Numbered from the stretch's first letter, positions 34,214-42,115 are shown. The stretch: DNA of 64,000 bases from Rhodanobacter sp. (GCA_040371205.1 AP031382.1:1919562-1983561); one strand, 5' to 3'. The notes: generated by a model not told the origin, from the letters alone. Translations and numbers: made by a program.

Positions 34214-35827
34214 ATGTACCATCGCGGCATGCGCAACAAGCCCTTCCGCTTTCTGCACTCCGGCCCCCTGCTGGGCATGGCCTACCTGCTGCTTTGGCTG
34301 CTGCTGCAACCGACTGCGCAACCGTATTGGATGCTGCCCTACGGCCTGCGTTTCGGCGCGTTGTTGTTGCTGCCAACGCGCCATTGGGGCTGGCTGCTGG
34401 GAGCGGAACTGGCCGCCTCTGCCGGCACGGGCCTGGACGGCGGCCTGCCGATGGATTGGCACGCTTTGCTGCTGGGCGAACTGCCTGGGCTGTTGACCAC
34501 GGCGGCAGGCATATGGCTGCTGCGCCGGCTCAACCCGCATGTCGGAGCCAATCTGGACAACCCGCAGGACGCCGCGCGTCTGTTGCTGTCCGCGGCGCTG
34601 GTTGTGCTGGCCACCATCGCGGTGACCATGATGGTGTCCCTCGTGGCACATGGAGTCGCCATCCAGGAGGCGCTGGTCGACATGCCGGGCAACCGGCTGC
34701 TGGGCGACTATCTAGGCGTGCTGTTGGTCTTTCCCGTGCTGGTGCTGCTGTTGCGCGCCCCGCCGAGCCGCCAGGCCATGGCGAGCCTGTTGCGGGACGG
34801 GCTGCTGGTGCTGCTGCCTTCTATCGCCATCCTGCTGGTGCTGGAACGCACCGCGGTGCATCCCCAATTCGCCCACGCACTGTCGCTGGCGCCGGTACTG
34901 TTCTTCGCGTTCCGCCATGGCTGGCGTGGAGCGGCGCTGGCGATGCTCGCGTGCTGCCTGGGCACGACGCTGTCCGACCAGCAGTTGGGCCATGCGCCGT
35001 CGGCAGCCGACTACCTGTTTCTTGCCGTGGCCGGCAGCGGCGCGCTGATGCTGGGCTCAGCCACCGACGCCCTGCGTCGCAGCAAGCTGCGCGTGGCCGA
35101 GCAAAACACCCACCTCGCTACAGTCAACCGCCGGCTGGACCAATTGGCACAGCAGTTGCGCGCCGCCGCCCGCGGCAACCTGCAGGCGGAGGAAAACCAG
35201 CGCCGCCACATGGCCGCCGAACTCCACGACGAGCTGGGCCAGAACATCACGGCGATCCAGACCCACATGAAACTCGCGCAGGCTCGCCTGCAGCAAGCGG
35301 GCCTGGAAGACATCGGCGCCTCGATCAACGGCATCCTCACCCACATGCGCCGTGCCCTGCACCGCCTGCTGGACGACCTGCGCCCCGCCGTGCTGGACGA
35401 ATTCGGCCTGCTGCGCGCGCTGGACGAGGGGCCGATCCGCGACCTGTTGAAGGCGGCCGGCATCCACTACTCCACGGAACTGCACGGCGACCCGCGCCTG
35501 CTCGACGACGACACCCGCACCACGGTCTACCGTTTGGCCCAGGAAAGCGCGACCAATGCGGTAAAGCATGCGCGAGCCAGCGAATTCCGCCTGCGCCTGC
35601 GCATCGGCGAACGCCATGACGCGGTCCTCGCCTTGCTCGATCTGCGCGACGACGGCATCGGCCTGCCCGAACAACCGCCGCGCGGCGGCCGCGGCATGCA
35701 GGGCATGCGCGACCGCGTGACTTCGCTCGGCGGCGTGTTCCGTCTGCGGCCAACCTCGCAAGGGGTCCACTTGCGTGTATTGCTGCGAAGCAACAACGAC
35801 TCGTCCGTCACACTTCGGACGATCTAG
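34214..35827 (+). CDS. Membrane sensor histidine kinase (HisKA_3, MASE1-like sensor)
   Basis: A 537-residue kinase. Residues about 15-285 form a multi-helix membrane domain that resembles MASE1-type sensors. A coiled-coil linker leads to the NarL-family dimerisation domain with the phospho-acceptor His338 in HMAAELHDELGQNITAIQ. The C-terminal ATPase has the N box (ESATNAVKHARAS) and the G boxes DDGIGLPE and GRGMQGMRDRV. Start at 34229 (MRNKPFRF) is an alternative. It is divergent from its response regulator; the pair sits between recN and fur, where enterics have no such genes. The signal is unknown. Confidence 0.9.
   Translation: MYHRGMRNKPFRFLHSGPLLGMAYLLLWLLLQPTAQPYWMLPYGLRFGALLLLPTRHWGWLLGAELAASAGTGLDGGLPMDWHALLLGELPGLLTTAAGIWLLRRLNPHVGANLDNPQDAARLLLSAALVVLATIAVTMMVSLVAHGVAIQEALVDMPGNRLLGDYLGVLLVFPVLVLLLRAPPSRQAMASLLRDGLLVLLPSIAILLVLERTAVHPQFAHALSLAPVLFFAFRHGWRGAALAMLACCLGTTLSDQQLGHAPSAADYLFLAVAGSGALMLGSATDALRRSKLRVAEQNTHLATVNRRLDQLAQQLRAAARGNLQAEENQRRHMAAELHDELGQNITAIQTHMKLAQARLQQAGLEDIGASINGILTHMRRALHRLLDDLRPAVLDEFGLLRALDEGPIRDLLKAAGIHYSTELHGDPRLLDDDTRTTVYRLAQESATNAVKHARASEFRLRLRIGERHDAVLALLDLRDDGIGLPEQPPRGGRGMQGMRDRVTSLGGVFRLRPTSQGVHLRVLLRSNNDSSVTLRTI
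35801..35822. repeat. Inverted repeat upstream of the GGA-rich RNA gene
   Basis: A perfect 7-bp inverted repeat (TCGTCCG / CGGACGA) with an 8-bp spacer spans the last codons of the kinase gene. It is centred about 63 bp before the presumed RNA start, where an activator site for a LuxR-type regulator would be expected; it could equally be a hairpin at the end of the kinase mRNA. Confidence 0.4.
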
Positions 35828-35874
35828 GAAATTTTCCGATACCCAGAGCGTGAAAGCTTCGTTAGGATCGGTTC

Positions 35875-36064
35875 ATCGATGTGGGGGAGCCGCCATCGTG
35901 AGATGGCGTACCGGAGTCCTCGTGGGGACGGCGACTCCGGAAAGATGGCAGGATGCTGTCTGGTCGTTACCTTGGAGCCGTGCGAGCGAGCAATTCGCCG
36001 CACCGATTCCAGCAGGTACGAGGCAATCGCGAGGTGGACAGGAGTCCTCCCTCGCGATTTTTTT
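35875..36064 (+). ncRNA. Candidate structured GGA-rich small RNA (CsrA/RsmA-binding type)
   Basis: The 359-bp gap between the kinase and fur genes holds no supported protein gene but a highly structured RNA. A 7-bp stem with a GUGA tetraloop (35891-35908) is followed by an 8-bp stem CCGGAGUC/GACUCCGG (35911-35940). A compound arm pairs 35965-35976 with 36008-36020 and encloses an inner stem (35980-36003). Last is a 10-bp terminator stem (36025-36034 with 36050-36059) and seven T residues. Eight GGA motifs occur; CAGGAUG lies in a possible hexaloop (35949-35955), and AGGA (36040-36043) is the tetraloop at the tip of the terminator hairpin. This pattern fits CsrB/RsmZ-type RNAs. The 5' end is a guess from a weak TAGGAT (35863-35868). 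No downstream gene is on this strand, so a riboswitch is unlikely. Confidence 0.65.
36025..36064 (+). terminator. Terminator of the GGA-rich RNA
   Basis: The 10-bp stem AATCGCGAGG / CCTCGCGATT, whose loop forms a further GGAC/GTCC mini-stem, is followed by a run of seven T (36058-36064). It is a strong plus-strand intrinsic terminator about 230 bp past the kinase stop. Confidence 0.9.
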
Positions 36065-36186
36065 ATGCGCGCGCTGCGCGACTGCGCTTCTGTTTGCAGC
36101 CCATGCCGGCCTGGCGGCCGGCGCCAAGCCGCGCGAACGCATGCTTCAAGGAGTGAAATCCGCTGCCGGGCCGGGATGGCGCCAGG

Positions 36187-36615
36187 TCAGCCCTTGCGCG
36201 TGCCGCCGCGATGCTTGGGGCGCACGTAAAGCACCAGGCTGTGATCCTGGATCACGTAGCCGTGGCGCGCGGCGACTTCGTGCTGCAGCCGCTCGATCTC
36301 CTCGCTGACGAACTCGATCACTTTTCCGCTGTCCACATCGATCATGTGATCGTGGTGCTTGCCGCGGTCGAGTTCGTAGACGGCCTGGCCGCCCTCGAAA
36401 TTGTGCTTGGCGACGATGCCGGCCGCCTCGAACTGGGTAAGCACGCGGTATACCGTCGCCAGGCCGATGTCTTCCTGGTGGGCGAGCAGCTTCTTGTAGA
36501 CATCCTCGGCCGTGAGGTGGTTGCCCTCCTCCTCGTCGAAGATCTGCAGGATGCGCATGCGCGGATGGGTCACCTTGAGGCCGACCCGACGCAGTTCCTG
36601 GGTTTCCTGTTCCAT
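36187..36615 (-). CDS. fur: Ferric uptake regulator Fur
   Basis: Iron-responsive repressor of 142 residues. The winged helix (LKVTHPRMRILQIF, then YRVLTQFEAAGIV) and the metal region KHHDHMIDVDSGKVIEF are conserved. The structural-zinc CxxC pair of E. coli Fur is replaced here by Asp and Ser residues (IDVDSG), as in Pseudomonas Fur, so regulation relies on the His/Glu sites. It is divergent from bamE with 80 bp between them, the fur-omlA arrangement known in Xanthomonas. Downstream it converges on the GGA-rich RNA gene. Confidence 0.97.
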   Translation of the reverse strand: MEQETQELRRVGLKVTHPRMRILQIFDEEEGNHLTAEDVYKKLLAHQEDIGLATVYRVLTQFEAAGIVAKHNFEGGQAVYELDRGKHHDHMIDVDSGKVIEFVSEEIERLQHEVAARHGYVIQDHSLVLYVRPKHRGGTRKG

Positions 36616-36695
36616 CGCAGCTACCTCTCGACGGCGCGGTGATGCCGAAGCGGTAGTGTATCATCCGACTCCTTCACGATCTGGACGCAACACGC

Positions 36696-37196
36696 ATGCA
36701 CAAGCTGATCACCCTGCCGGTCGTCGCCGCGCTGGCGCTCGCCGTCTCCGGCTGCCACCTGGTCTACACGCAGGACGTGCGGCAGGGCAACTTGCTCGAC
36801 AAGAACATCGACCAGAAGGCGGTGGATCAGCTCAAACCCGGCCTGACCAAGCGCCAGGTGCTGCTGCTGGTGGGCACGCCCTCGGTGGCTTCGCCGTTCG
36901 ACCAGAGCCGCTGGGACTACGTGTCCACCTATTCGCACCGCGGCGGCCCGATGCAGGTCAGCACCATGACCCTGTACTTCGACAACGACACCCTGGTCCG
37001 CGTCGAGGGCAGTCCCTACCTCGAAAGCAACAAGAACCTGCTGAAGGAAAGCAAGAAGCTCAACGCCAACTACTCGGTCAATGACACGAAGGGCGACAAG
37101 GACATGAGCGGCAAGGACAGCAAGGATTCCGGCGGATTCGGCAGCGGCGGCGACAACAACAACAACAACAACAGCGGCGGCGACAGCAGCCACTGA
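36696..37196 (+). CDS. bamE: Outer membrane protein assembly factor BamE (OmlA/SmpA)
   Basis: Lipoprotein of the BAM complex that inserts beta-barrels into the outer membrane. It has 166 residues, a signal peptide and lipobox LAVSGC with Cys20 as the lipidated residue. The BamE core follows: GLTKRQVLLLVGTPSV and the RWDYVSTYSHRGG strand pair. Beyond about residue 125 there is a low-complexity tail rich in Asp, Lys, Ser, Gly and Asn that is absent from the E. coli protein. Its place next to rnfH-ratA-smpB matches the conserved recN-bamE-rnfH-ratA-smpB region. Confidence 0.95.
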   Translation: MHKLITLPVVAALALAVSGCHLVYTQDVRQGNLLDKNIDQKAVDQLKPGLTKRQVLLLVGTPSVASPFDQSRWDYVSTYSHRGGPMQVSTMTLYFDNDTLVRVEGSPYLESNKNLLKESKKLNANYSVNDTKGDKDMSGKDSKDSGGFGSGGDNNNNNNSGGDSSH

Positions 37197-37203
37197 GCGC
37201 CGA

Positions 37204-37488
37204 TCAGCTTCGTCCGGCCCGGCTCCGGCGCGCGGCCATCGGGTCCAGCGCGAGCGGCCGATAGATCTCCACACGGTCGCCGTCCCGCAGCACATGGCCG
37301 GCATCGACGCGACGCGAGAAGATGCCCAGCCGCAATGGGTCGGTCACGCCAGCGGGCAACGACGGCAGCAGCCCGGCAGCCTCGACCGCCTGCATCGCAG
37401 TGCTTCCTGCCGGTAGCGAGACGCGGCAACGCCAGCTACGCTGCACGCCGGCATGCACCACGTCCACTACGATCGCCGGCTCAGCCAT
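37204..37488 (-). CDS. rnfH: RnfH family protein (UPF0125)
   Basis: A small ubiquitin-fold protein of 94 residues, RnfH/YfjF family, of uncertain biochemical role. Visible family features are the VSLPAGSTAMQAVEAAGLL segment and the LGIFSRRVDAGHVLRDGDRVEIYRPL block. The start MAEPAIVVDVV overlaps the ratA stop by 8 bp, so it is translated with ratA. The C-terminus is Arg-rich (DPMAARRSRAGRS). Confidence 0.9.
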   Translation of the reverse strand: MAEPAIVVDVVHAGVQRSWRCRVSLPAGSTAMQAVEAAGLLPSLPAGVTDPLRLGIFSRRVDAGHVLRDGDRVEIYRPLALDPMAARRSRAGRS

Positions 37489-37930
37489 GCAACTGATCCG
37501 CGGCACGGCAGAAATCGTCCACCATCCGGTTGGCCAGCCCCTGGAAACCCAGCTTGAGCACGCTGCCGCCGATTCCCGCGTAGTCGAAATCCAGCGTCAA
37601 TGCCACCTTGCAACCGTCGTCGCCGAGCGCGGTAAAACCCCAGTGGCCGTCCAGCGAACGGAACGGGCCCTCGACCAGTCGGATGTCGATGCGGTGCGGC
37701 CGCTCGGCGGTATTGCGTGTGGTGAAACTGTGCCGCAGGCCGGCAAAATGCAGATCGAGCCGGGCCACCAGCACAGCGCCGTCGCGTTCGATCACGGTGG
37801 ACGACGAGCACCATGGGAAGCGCTTTGGGTATGCTTCCACGCCATCGACCAGGTCGAACATCTGTTCCGGCGAATGGCGCACCAGCGCGCTGCGGCGAAT
37901 TTCGATCACGGCATTCCTTGGTTGTTGCAT
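37481..37930 (-). CDS. ratA: RatA family START-domain protein (ubiquinone-binding/ribosome association toxin)
   Basis: A polyketide cyclase/START-fold protein of 149 residues, homologous to E. coli RatA (YfjG) and to eukaryotic Coq10. Conserved segments are IRRSALVRHSPEQMFDLVDG, YPKRFPWC and FQGLANRMVDDFCRAA. RatA is described as blocking 70S ribosome formation in E. coli, whereas Coq10 binds ubiquinone; which applies here is open. The start MQQPRNAVIEI lies inside repeat copy B, and the reading frame continues upstream through further repeat copies, so the N-terminus is not fixed by sequence alone. Confidence 0.88.
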   Translation of the reverse strand: MQQPRNAVIEIRRSALVRHSPEQMFDLVDGVEAYPKRFPWCSSSTVIERDGAVLVARLDLHFAGLRHSFTTRNTAERPHRIDIRLVEGPFRSLDGHWGFTALGDDGCKVALTLDFDYAGIGGSVLKLGFQGLANRMVDDFCRAADQLHG

Positions 37931-37979
37931 TCGTCCATGAATGCGAAAGTCAAACGGGCGTCCATCCCTGGGCGCACTC
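37927..37979 (+). repeat. Dispersed stem-loop repeat, copy B
   Basis: GCATTC, 6-nt loop GTCCAT, GAATGC, then GAAAGTCAAACGGGCGTCC and CCCTGGGCGCACTC. This is the best-conserved copy of the family, overlapping the ratA start codon (37928-37930). Confidence 0.85.
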
Positions 37980-37989
37980 GGTGTTTTAT

Positions 37990-38029
37990 GCATTCGCCCT
38001 TGAATGCGAAGATCGAACAGGCATCCAGT
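37990..38029 (+). repeat. Dispersed stem-loop repeat, copy C (truncated)
   Basis: GCATTC, loop GCCCTT, GAATGC, then GAAGATCGAACAGGCATCCAG. It lacks the distal CCCTGG-CGCAC block. It is the middle one of three tandem copies between ratA and smpB. Confidence 0.75.
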
Positions 38030-38036
38030 AGTTCCT

Positions 38037-38089
38037 GCATTCATCCATGAATGCCAAAATCAAATGAGCGTCCTTCCCTGGATGCACTC
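38037..38089 (+). repeat. Dispersed stem-loop repeat, copy D
   Basis: GCATTC, loop ATCCAT, GAATGC, then CAAAATCAAATGAGCGTCC and CCCTGGATGCACTC. Third tandem copy, ending 52 bp before the smpB start. Confidence 0.8.
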
Positions 38090-38141
38090 CCAATAAAAGC
38101 GTTGCTCCCATGGAGCTCGCGTGCAGTGAAGTTTAGCGGAC

Positions 38142-38636
38142 ATGGCCAAGAGCAAGGACAAGGACACCACCAAGGGCAGCGGCACCATCGCGCTCAACAA
38201 GCGCGCGCGGTTCGAGTACCACATCGACCAACGCTACGAGGCCGGCGTGGCGCTGCAGGGCTGGGAGCTGAAGGCGCTGCGCGCCGGGCGGATCAATTTC
38301 GGCGACGGTTACGCCATCGTGATCAAGGGCGAGATCTTCCTGGTCGGCGCCTCGATCCCGCCGTTGATCAGCGCCTCCACCCACGTGATCGCCGAGGATC
38401 GGCGCACGCGCAAGCTGCTGTTGCACCGCAAGGAGATCGACCAGCTGATCGGCGCGGTGGAGCGCAAGGGCTATACCCTCGTGCCCACCGCCATGTACTG
38501 GAAGAACGGCAAGGTGAAAGTCGAAGTCGGCCTGGCCCGCGGCAAGCAGGAACACGACAAGCGCGACACCGAGAAGCAGCGCGACTGGCAGATCGAGAAG
38601 CAGCGCACCATGCGCTCGCACAACCGCCAAGCCTGA
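38142..38636 (+). CDS. smpB: SsrA-binding protein SmpB
   Basis: Binds tmRNA and delivers it to stalled ribosomes (trans-translation). It has 164 residues: the OB-fold core with GVALQGWELKALRAGRINF and GEIFLVGASIPP, then the long basic C-terminal tail (KRDTEKQRDWQIEKQRTMRS) that mimics the mRNA path. The tmRNA gene ssrA is not nearby. The neighbour ratA is divergent, with three repeat copies in between. Confidence 0.97.
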   Translation: MAKSKDKDTTKGSGTIALNKRARFEYHIDQRYEAGVALQGWELKALRAGRINFGDGYAIVIKGEIFLVGASIPPLISASTHVIAEDRRTRKLLLHRKEIDQLIGAVERKGYTLVPTAMYWKNGKVKVEVGLARGKQEHDKRDTEKQRDWQIEKQRTMRSHNRQA

Positions 38637-38710
38637 GCCAGGCCGAGCGCGGGCAGCGGCTCGCTTGCGGAGCTCGACACCGCGTCGCTTGCGCGACACT
38701 CCCGTTCCGA

Positions 38711-38744
38711 CCGCAGCGGCGAGGCGCATGCCCCGCCGCTGCGG
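38711..38744. terminator. GC-rich hairpin between convergent smpB and the BNR gene
   Basis: An 11-bp perfect stem (CCGCAGCGGCG and its complement) with a 12-nt loop ends 4 bp before the stop codon of the minus-strand gene. There is no T-run on either strand, so it is a possible factor-assisted or attenuating terminator. Confidence 0.35.
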
Positions 38745-38748
38745 CTAC

Positions 38749-41700
38749 TCAATCCGCATCGCCGGGTGCCCGGTCAGCCTTCGGCAGATTGGCGTTCAAT
38801 GCGGCCAGCTCGCCCGACTGCAGGGCATGCCATTCGGCCAGGGTGGCACCCAGCGTCTTCGACAAAACGGCATAGGAAGCCTGTACATCCGCGCCGGGAT
38901 CGGCATCATCACCGTCCACGGCCTGCTCCAGTTTCGTCAGGTTCATCGACAGGGCGCGCAGGCTGTCGACCCGCTTTGGCGGCGTACCCATGGAGTTGCG
39001 CGGATCGGGATGGGCCGGTACGCCCGACACGTCGACTATCTTGGCTGCCACGGCTTCGATGCGAGCGCGGGTGGCCGCATCGGCATGGGCCTCGTAGGCC
39101 TCCAGCGACTTCAGCTGGGCCGTGGCGGATTCGGTCGCCGCCATCGCCCGCACGCCGGCATCCTCGACCTGGCGGGCGAGTGCGAACTGGCGCAGGTAGG
39201 CGGCCTGCGGCAAGTGCACGCGCGGGTCGGGCTGCACGCTCAACGGCTGCCGCAGGCTGCGTCCGTCGACGTCGAGTTCGACGCTGTACTGCCCCGGCGG
39301 CGCCCATACGCCGTCCTGCTCCGGCGTGTCGACCTTGTGGGTACCAGGCTGCGGATAGCGCAGGTTCCACACGAAGCGATGCATCCCCGGCGAGGTGGTC
39401 AGCCGCTCCGGCACCGGCACCCATTCCGGCGCGATGTCGAGCTTGGCCGGATCGGGAGTGGCGAACTTTTCGGCGCTGCTGAAGCTGCGCACCACCTGCC
39501 CCTGCGCATCGCGCACGGTCAGCGTCACCGGGCCGCGCACGCCGGCGGGCAGCAGGTAGTCGATGATCGCGCCGTCGGGCGGGTTCGCCGCCATCGGCTC
39601 GTCCTTGGGGAACGGCGTGCCGGTGAACCCGGCCGGCCGCACCCGCAGCGCCACCGCCGGCTTGAACAGCGTGGCGGCACCCGCATGCACATCGGCCAGC
39701 TGCCGCAATGCGGTGACGTCGTCCATGATCCAGAAGCCGCGGCCGTGGGTGGCGATCACCAGGTCGTCGCCGTGCACGTCGATGTCGCGCACCGAAGTCA
39801 CCGGCAGGTTCTGCTGCAACGGCTGCCACTGCGCGCCGTCGTCGAAGGACACGTACACGCCGCGCTCGGTGCCCGCGTACAACAGGCCGCGCCGCTGCGG
39901 ATCCTCGCGCACCACGTTGACGAAGCTGTTGCGCGGGATGCCGCTGTCGATGCGCACCCAGTTCTTGCCGCCGTCGGCGGTGCGGTAGATGTAAGGCGTG
40001 TCGTCGTCGAGGCGATGGCGGTCGATCGCCAGATAGGCCACGCCAGGATCGAAGTGCGAAGGCTCGATGCCGGCGACCTTGGACCATGGCGTGAGCGCCT
40101 TCGGCGTGATCGACTGCCAGTGCGCCCCGTCGTCGATGCTGCGCCAGACCAGGCCATCGTCGGTACCCACCCACAGCGTCTTCGCGTCCAGCGGCGAGGG
40201 CGCGATGCTGTAAATCACGCCGCGGCGCTTGCTCACGTGGCTGTCGTCGGCCGCCGTGGGAGCGTCGAGGTTGGCCGGGGTGCCGGCATCCTCGCGGGTA
40301 AGGTCGGGACTGATCGGCGCCCAGTGGTCGCCGCCGTCGGTGGTGCGGAACAACCGCTGGTTGGCGAAGTAAAGCGTCCGCGTGCCGCGCTTCGAAAAAG
40401 TCAGCGGCAACGTCCACGCGCCGCGGTAATGCGCCAGCGGATAGGCCAGCGTGGGATCGACGTTGCGTACCTGCTCGGTACGCGTGTCGAGCTTGTCCAC
40501 GGTGCCGCCGTAGACGATGTCCGGATCGTCCGGATCCGGCGCGATCATGCCGCTCTCGCCGCCGGGGGTGATCTCGTGGAACTGTTCCATGGTGATGCCG
40601 TCGCCGCTGCCGCTGCGGCTGGGCAGCGCCACCGCACCGGAATCCTGCTGCGCGCCGTAGACCCAATACGGGAAACGGTTGTCGGTACTGACGTGGTAGA
40701 TCTGCGCGGTGGGCTGGTTGAACCAACTGCTCCAGGTCTTGCCGCCGTTGAGCGTGATCAAGGTGCCCTGGTCCACGCCGAGGATCTGCCGGTTGGAGTC
40801 GGTGGGATCGATCCACAGGGCATGGAAGTCGTCGCCGGTGGGGTCGCCCTTCAGTGCGATGAAGTGCGCGCCGCCATCGTCCGAGCGCAGCACGATGGTG
40901 TTCATCACGTACACGCGGTCGGCATCCTTCGGATCCGCCGTGACGCCGCTGAAGTACCAGCCGCGCTGCCACAGGCGCTGGTCGCCGGTGATGTGCTTCC
41001 AGTGCGCGCCGTCGTCGTCGGAACGGTACAGGCCGCCCTCGCCGCCCGCCGCATCCACCAGTGCGTAGACGCGGTCCGGCCGTGCCGGCGAGGTCGCCAG
41101 GCCGATGCGGCCCGGATGCGCGGCGAAGCCGTCGCCCTGCACCTGGCTCCAGTGCGCGCCGCCGTCGTGCGACACATACAGGCCGCTGCCCGGCCCGTTC
41201 GAAGGCGGGTACACGCTCCACGGTGGCCGGCGGGTCTGCCACAGCGCGGCGTAGACCGTGTCCGGATCGCCGGGCTTGAAGGCGAGGTCGATCGCCCCGG
41301 TGTCGTCGTTCTTGAACAGCACCTTGGTCCAGGTCTTGCCGCCGTCGCTGCTGCGGAACACGCCACGCTCGGCGTTCGGGCCGTAGGCATGGCCGAGCGC
41401 GGCCACGTACACCACGTCCGGATTGCGCGGATCGACCAGGATCTTGCCGATCTGATAGCTGTCCGTCAGCCCGATGCGCGTCCAGTGCGCACCGCCGTCC
41501 ACGCTCTTGTACATGCCGTTGCCGTGGGCGATGTCCGAGCGCATGTCGGCCTCGCCGCTGCCCACGTAGATGACCTTGGGGTTCGACGGCGCCAGCGCCA
41601 GCGCACCGATCGAACCCACCGGCTCCTTGTCGAAGATCGGCTGCCAGGTACGCCCGGCGTCCTGCGTCGCCCACACGCCGCCGTCCACCGCGCCGAAATA

Positions 41701-41874
41701 GAAATGCCGCGCATCGCCCGGAATGCCCGACACCGCCAGCACGCGCCCGCCGCGGAACGGCCCGATCGAACGCCAGTGCAGGGCCTGGTAGGACGATGGC
41801 GCCACCTCCGCCTGCGCAGACCAGCTGATCAGGGCGCCGAGGGCGAGCACGACGATACGGCGCGACATACGCAT
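38749..41874 (-). CDS. Secreted BNR/Asp-box repeat (sortilin-like VPS10 beta-propeller) protein
   Basis: An exported protein of about 1041 residues. A signal peptide precedes the mature part (LALGALISWSAQA, cleavage after AQA). At least eight Asp-box repeats of the form S-x-D-x-G-x-x-W follow (TQDAGRTW, SVDGGAHW, SSDGGKTW, SHDGGAHW, SDDDGAHW, TTDGGDHW, SIDDGAHW, TADGGKNW), building a large beta-propeller like the sortilin/exo-xyloglucanase group. The C-terminal 300 residues contain an Ig-like and a helical region. This architecture is frequent in Bacteroidota and xanthomonads as a periplasmic or surface glycan- or peptide-related protein; the exact activity is unknown. Starts at 41868 or 41916 are possible. 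It is divergent from a TonB-dependent receptor. Confidence 0.85.
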   Translation of the reverse strand: MRMSRRIVVLALGALISWSAQAEVAPSSYQALHWRSIGPFRGGRVLAVSGIPGDARHFYFGAVDGGVWATQDAGRTWQPIFDKEPVGSIGALALAPSNPKVIYVGSGEADMRSDIAHGNGMYKSVDGGAHWTRIGLTDSYQIGKILVDPRNPDVVYVAALGHAYGPNAERGVFRSSDGGKTWTKVLFKNDDTGAIDLAFKPGDPDTVYAALWQTRRPPWSVYPPSNGPGSGLYVSHDGGAHWSQVQGDGFAAHPGRIGLATSPARPDRVYALVDAAGGEGGLYRSDDDGAHWKHITGDQRLWQRGWYFSGVTADPKDADRVYVMNTIVLRSDDGGAHFIALKGDPTGDDFHALWIDPTDSNRQILGVDQGTLITLNGGKTWSSWFNQPTAQIYHVSTDNRFPYWVYGAQQDSGAVALPSRSGSGDGITMEQFHEITPGGESGMIAPDPDDPDIVYGGTVDKLDTRTEQVRNVDPTLAYPLAHYRGAWTLPLTFSKRGTRTLYFANQRLFRTTDGGDHWAPISPDLTREDAGTPANLDAPTAADDSHVSKRRGVIYSIAPSPLDAKTLWVGTDDGLVWRSIDDGAHWQSITPKALTPWSKVAGIEPSHFDPGVAYLAIDRHRLDDDTPYIYRTADGGKNWVRIDSGIPRNSFVNVVREDPQRRGLLYAGTERGVYVSFDDGAQWQPLQQNLPVTSVRDIDVHGDDLVIATHGRGFWIMDDVTALRQLADVHAGAATLFKPAVALRVRPAGFTGTPFPKDEPMAANPPDGAIIDYLLPAGVRGPVTLTVRDAQGQVVRSFSSAEKFATPDPAKLDIAPEWVPVPERLTTSPGMHRFVWNLRYPQPGTHKVDTPEQDGVWAPPGQYSVELDVDGRSLRQPLSVQPDPRVHLPQAAYLRQFALARQVEDAGVRAMAATESATAQLKSLEAYEAHADAATRARIEAVAAKIVDVSGVPAHPDPRNSMGTPPKRVDSLRALSMNLTKLEQAVDGDDADPGADVQASYAVLSKTLGATLAEWHALQSGELAALNANLPKADRAPGDAD

Positions 41875-42115
41875 GGATGAGTTCCCGGTGAGGCGAAGTG
41901 GAAAGCTGTATGGCAAAGCCGGGGGTAGTACTCAAGCCCCGGAAGTCACGGTCGCAGTCTGGCGATACGCACCAAAGGTACTACGGAGCGCCGCATCGTC
42001 CGACCCGGCCGCTGGCCTGCAGAGTCATGCAGCGGCGTCCATAAACGCCTGGCCTATGGCGATAAGGCCGGGAATGCGTCATAACCCGGCATTGCCCCTT
42101 GCACCATGCCACACG

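Noticed and set aside
35875-36064. 6S RNA, RNase P RNA, SRP RNA or a known riboswitch
   Set aside because: It lacks the single long bulged hairpin of 6S, the conserved cores of RNase P and SRP RNA, and it has no downstream gene on its strand.
35828-36186. A small protein gene in the kinase-fur gap
   Set aside because: Open frames exist in several phases, but none has a convincing start, and the sequence is constrained by base pairing rather than by codons.
38637-38748. tmRNA gene next to smpB
   Set aside because: Only 112 bp are available and no tRNA-like ends or tag reading frame are visible; it holds just a GC hairpin.
41875-42115. Fur box or FecI-type promoter upstream of the TonB receptor
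   Set aside because: No GATAATGATAATCATTATC-like sequence and no clear ECF promoter could be recognised.
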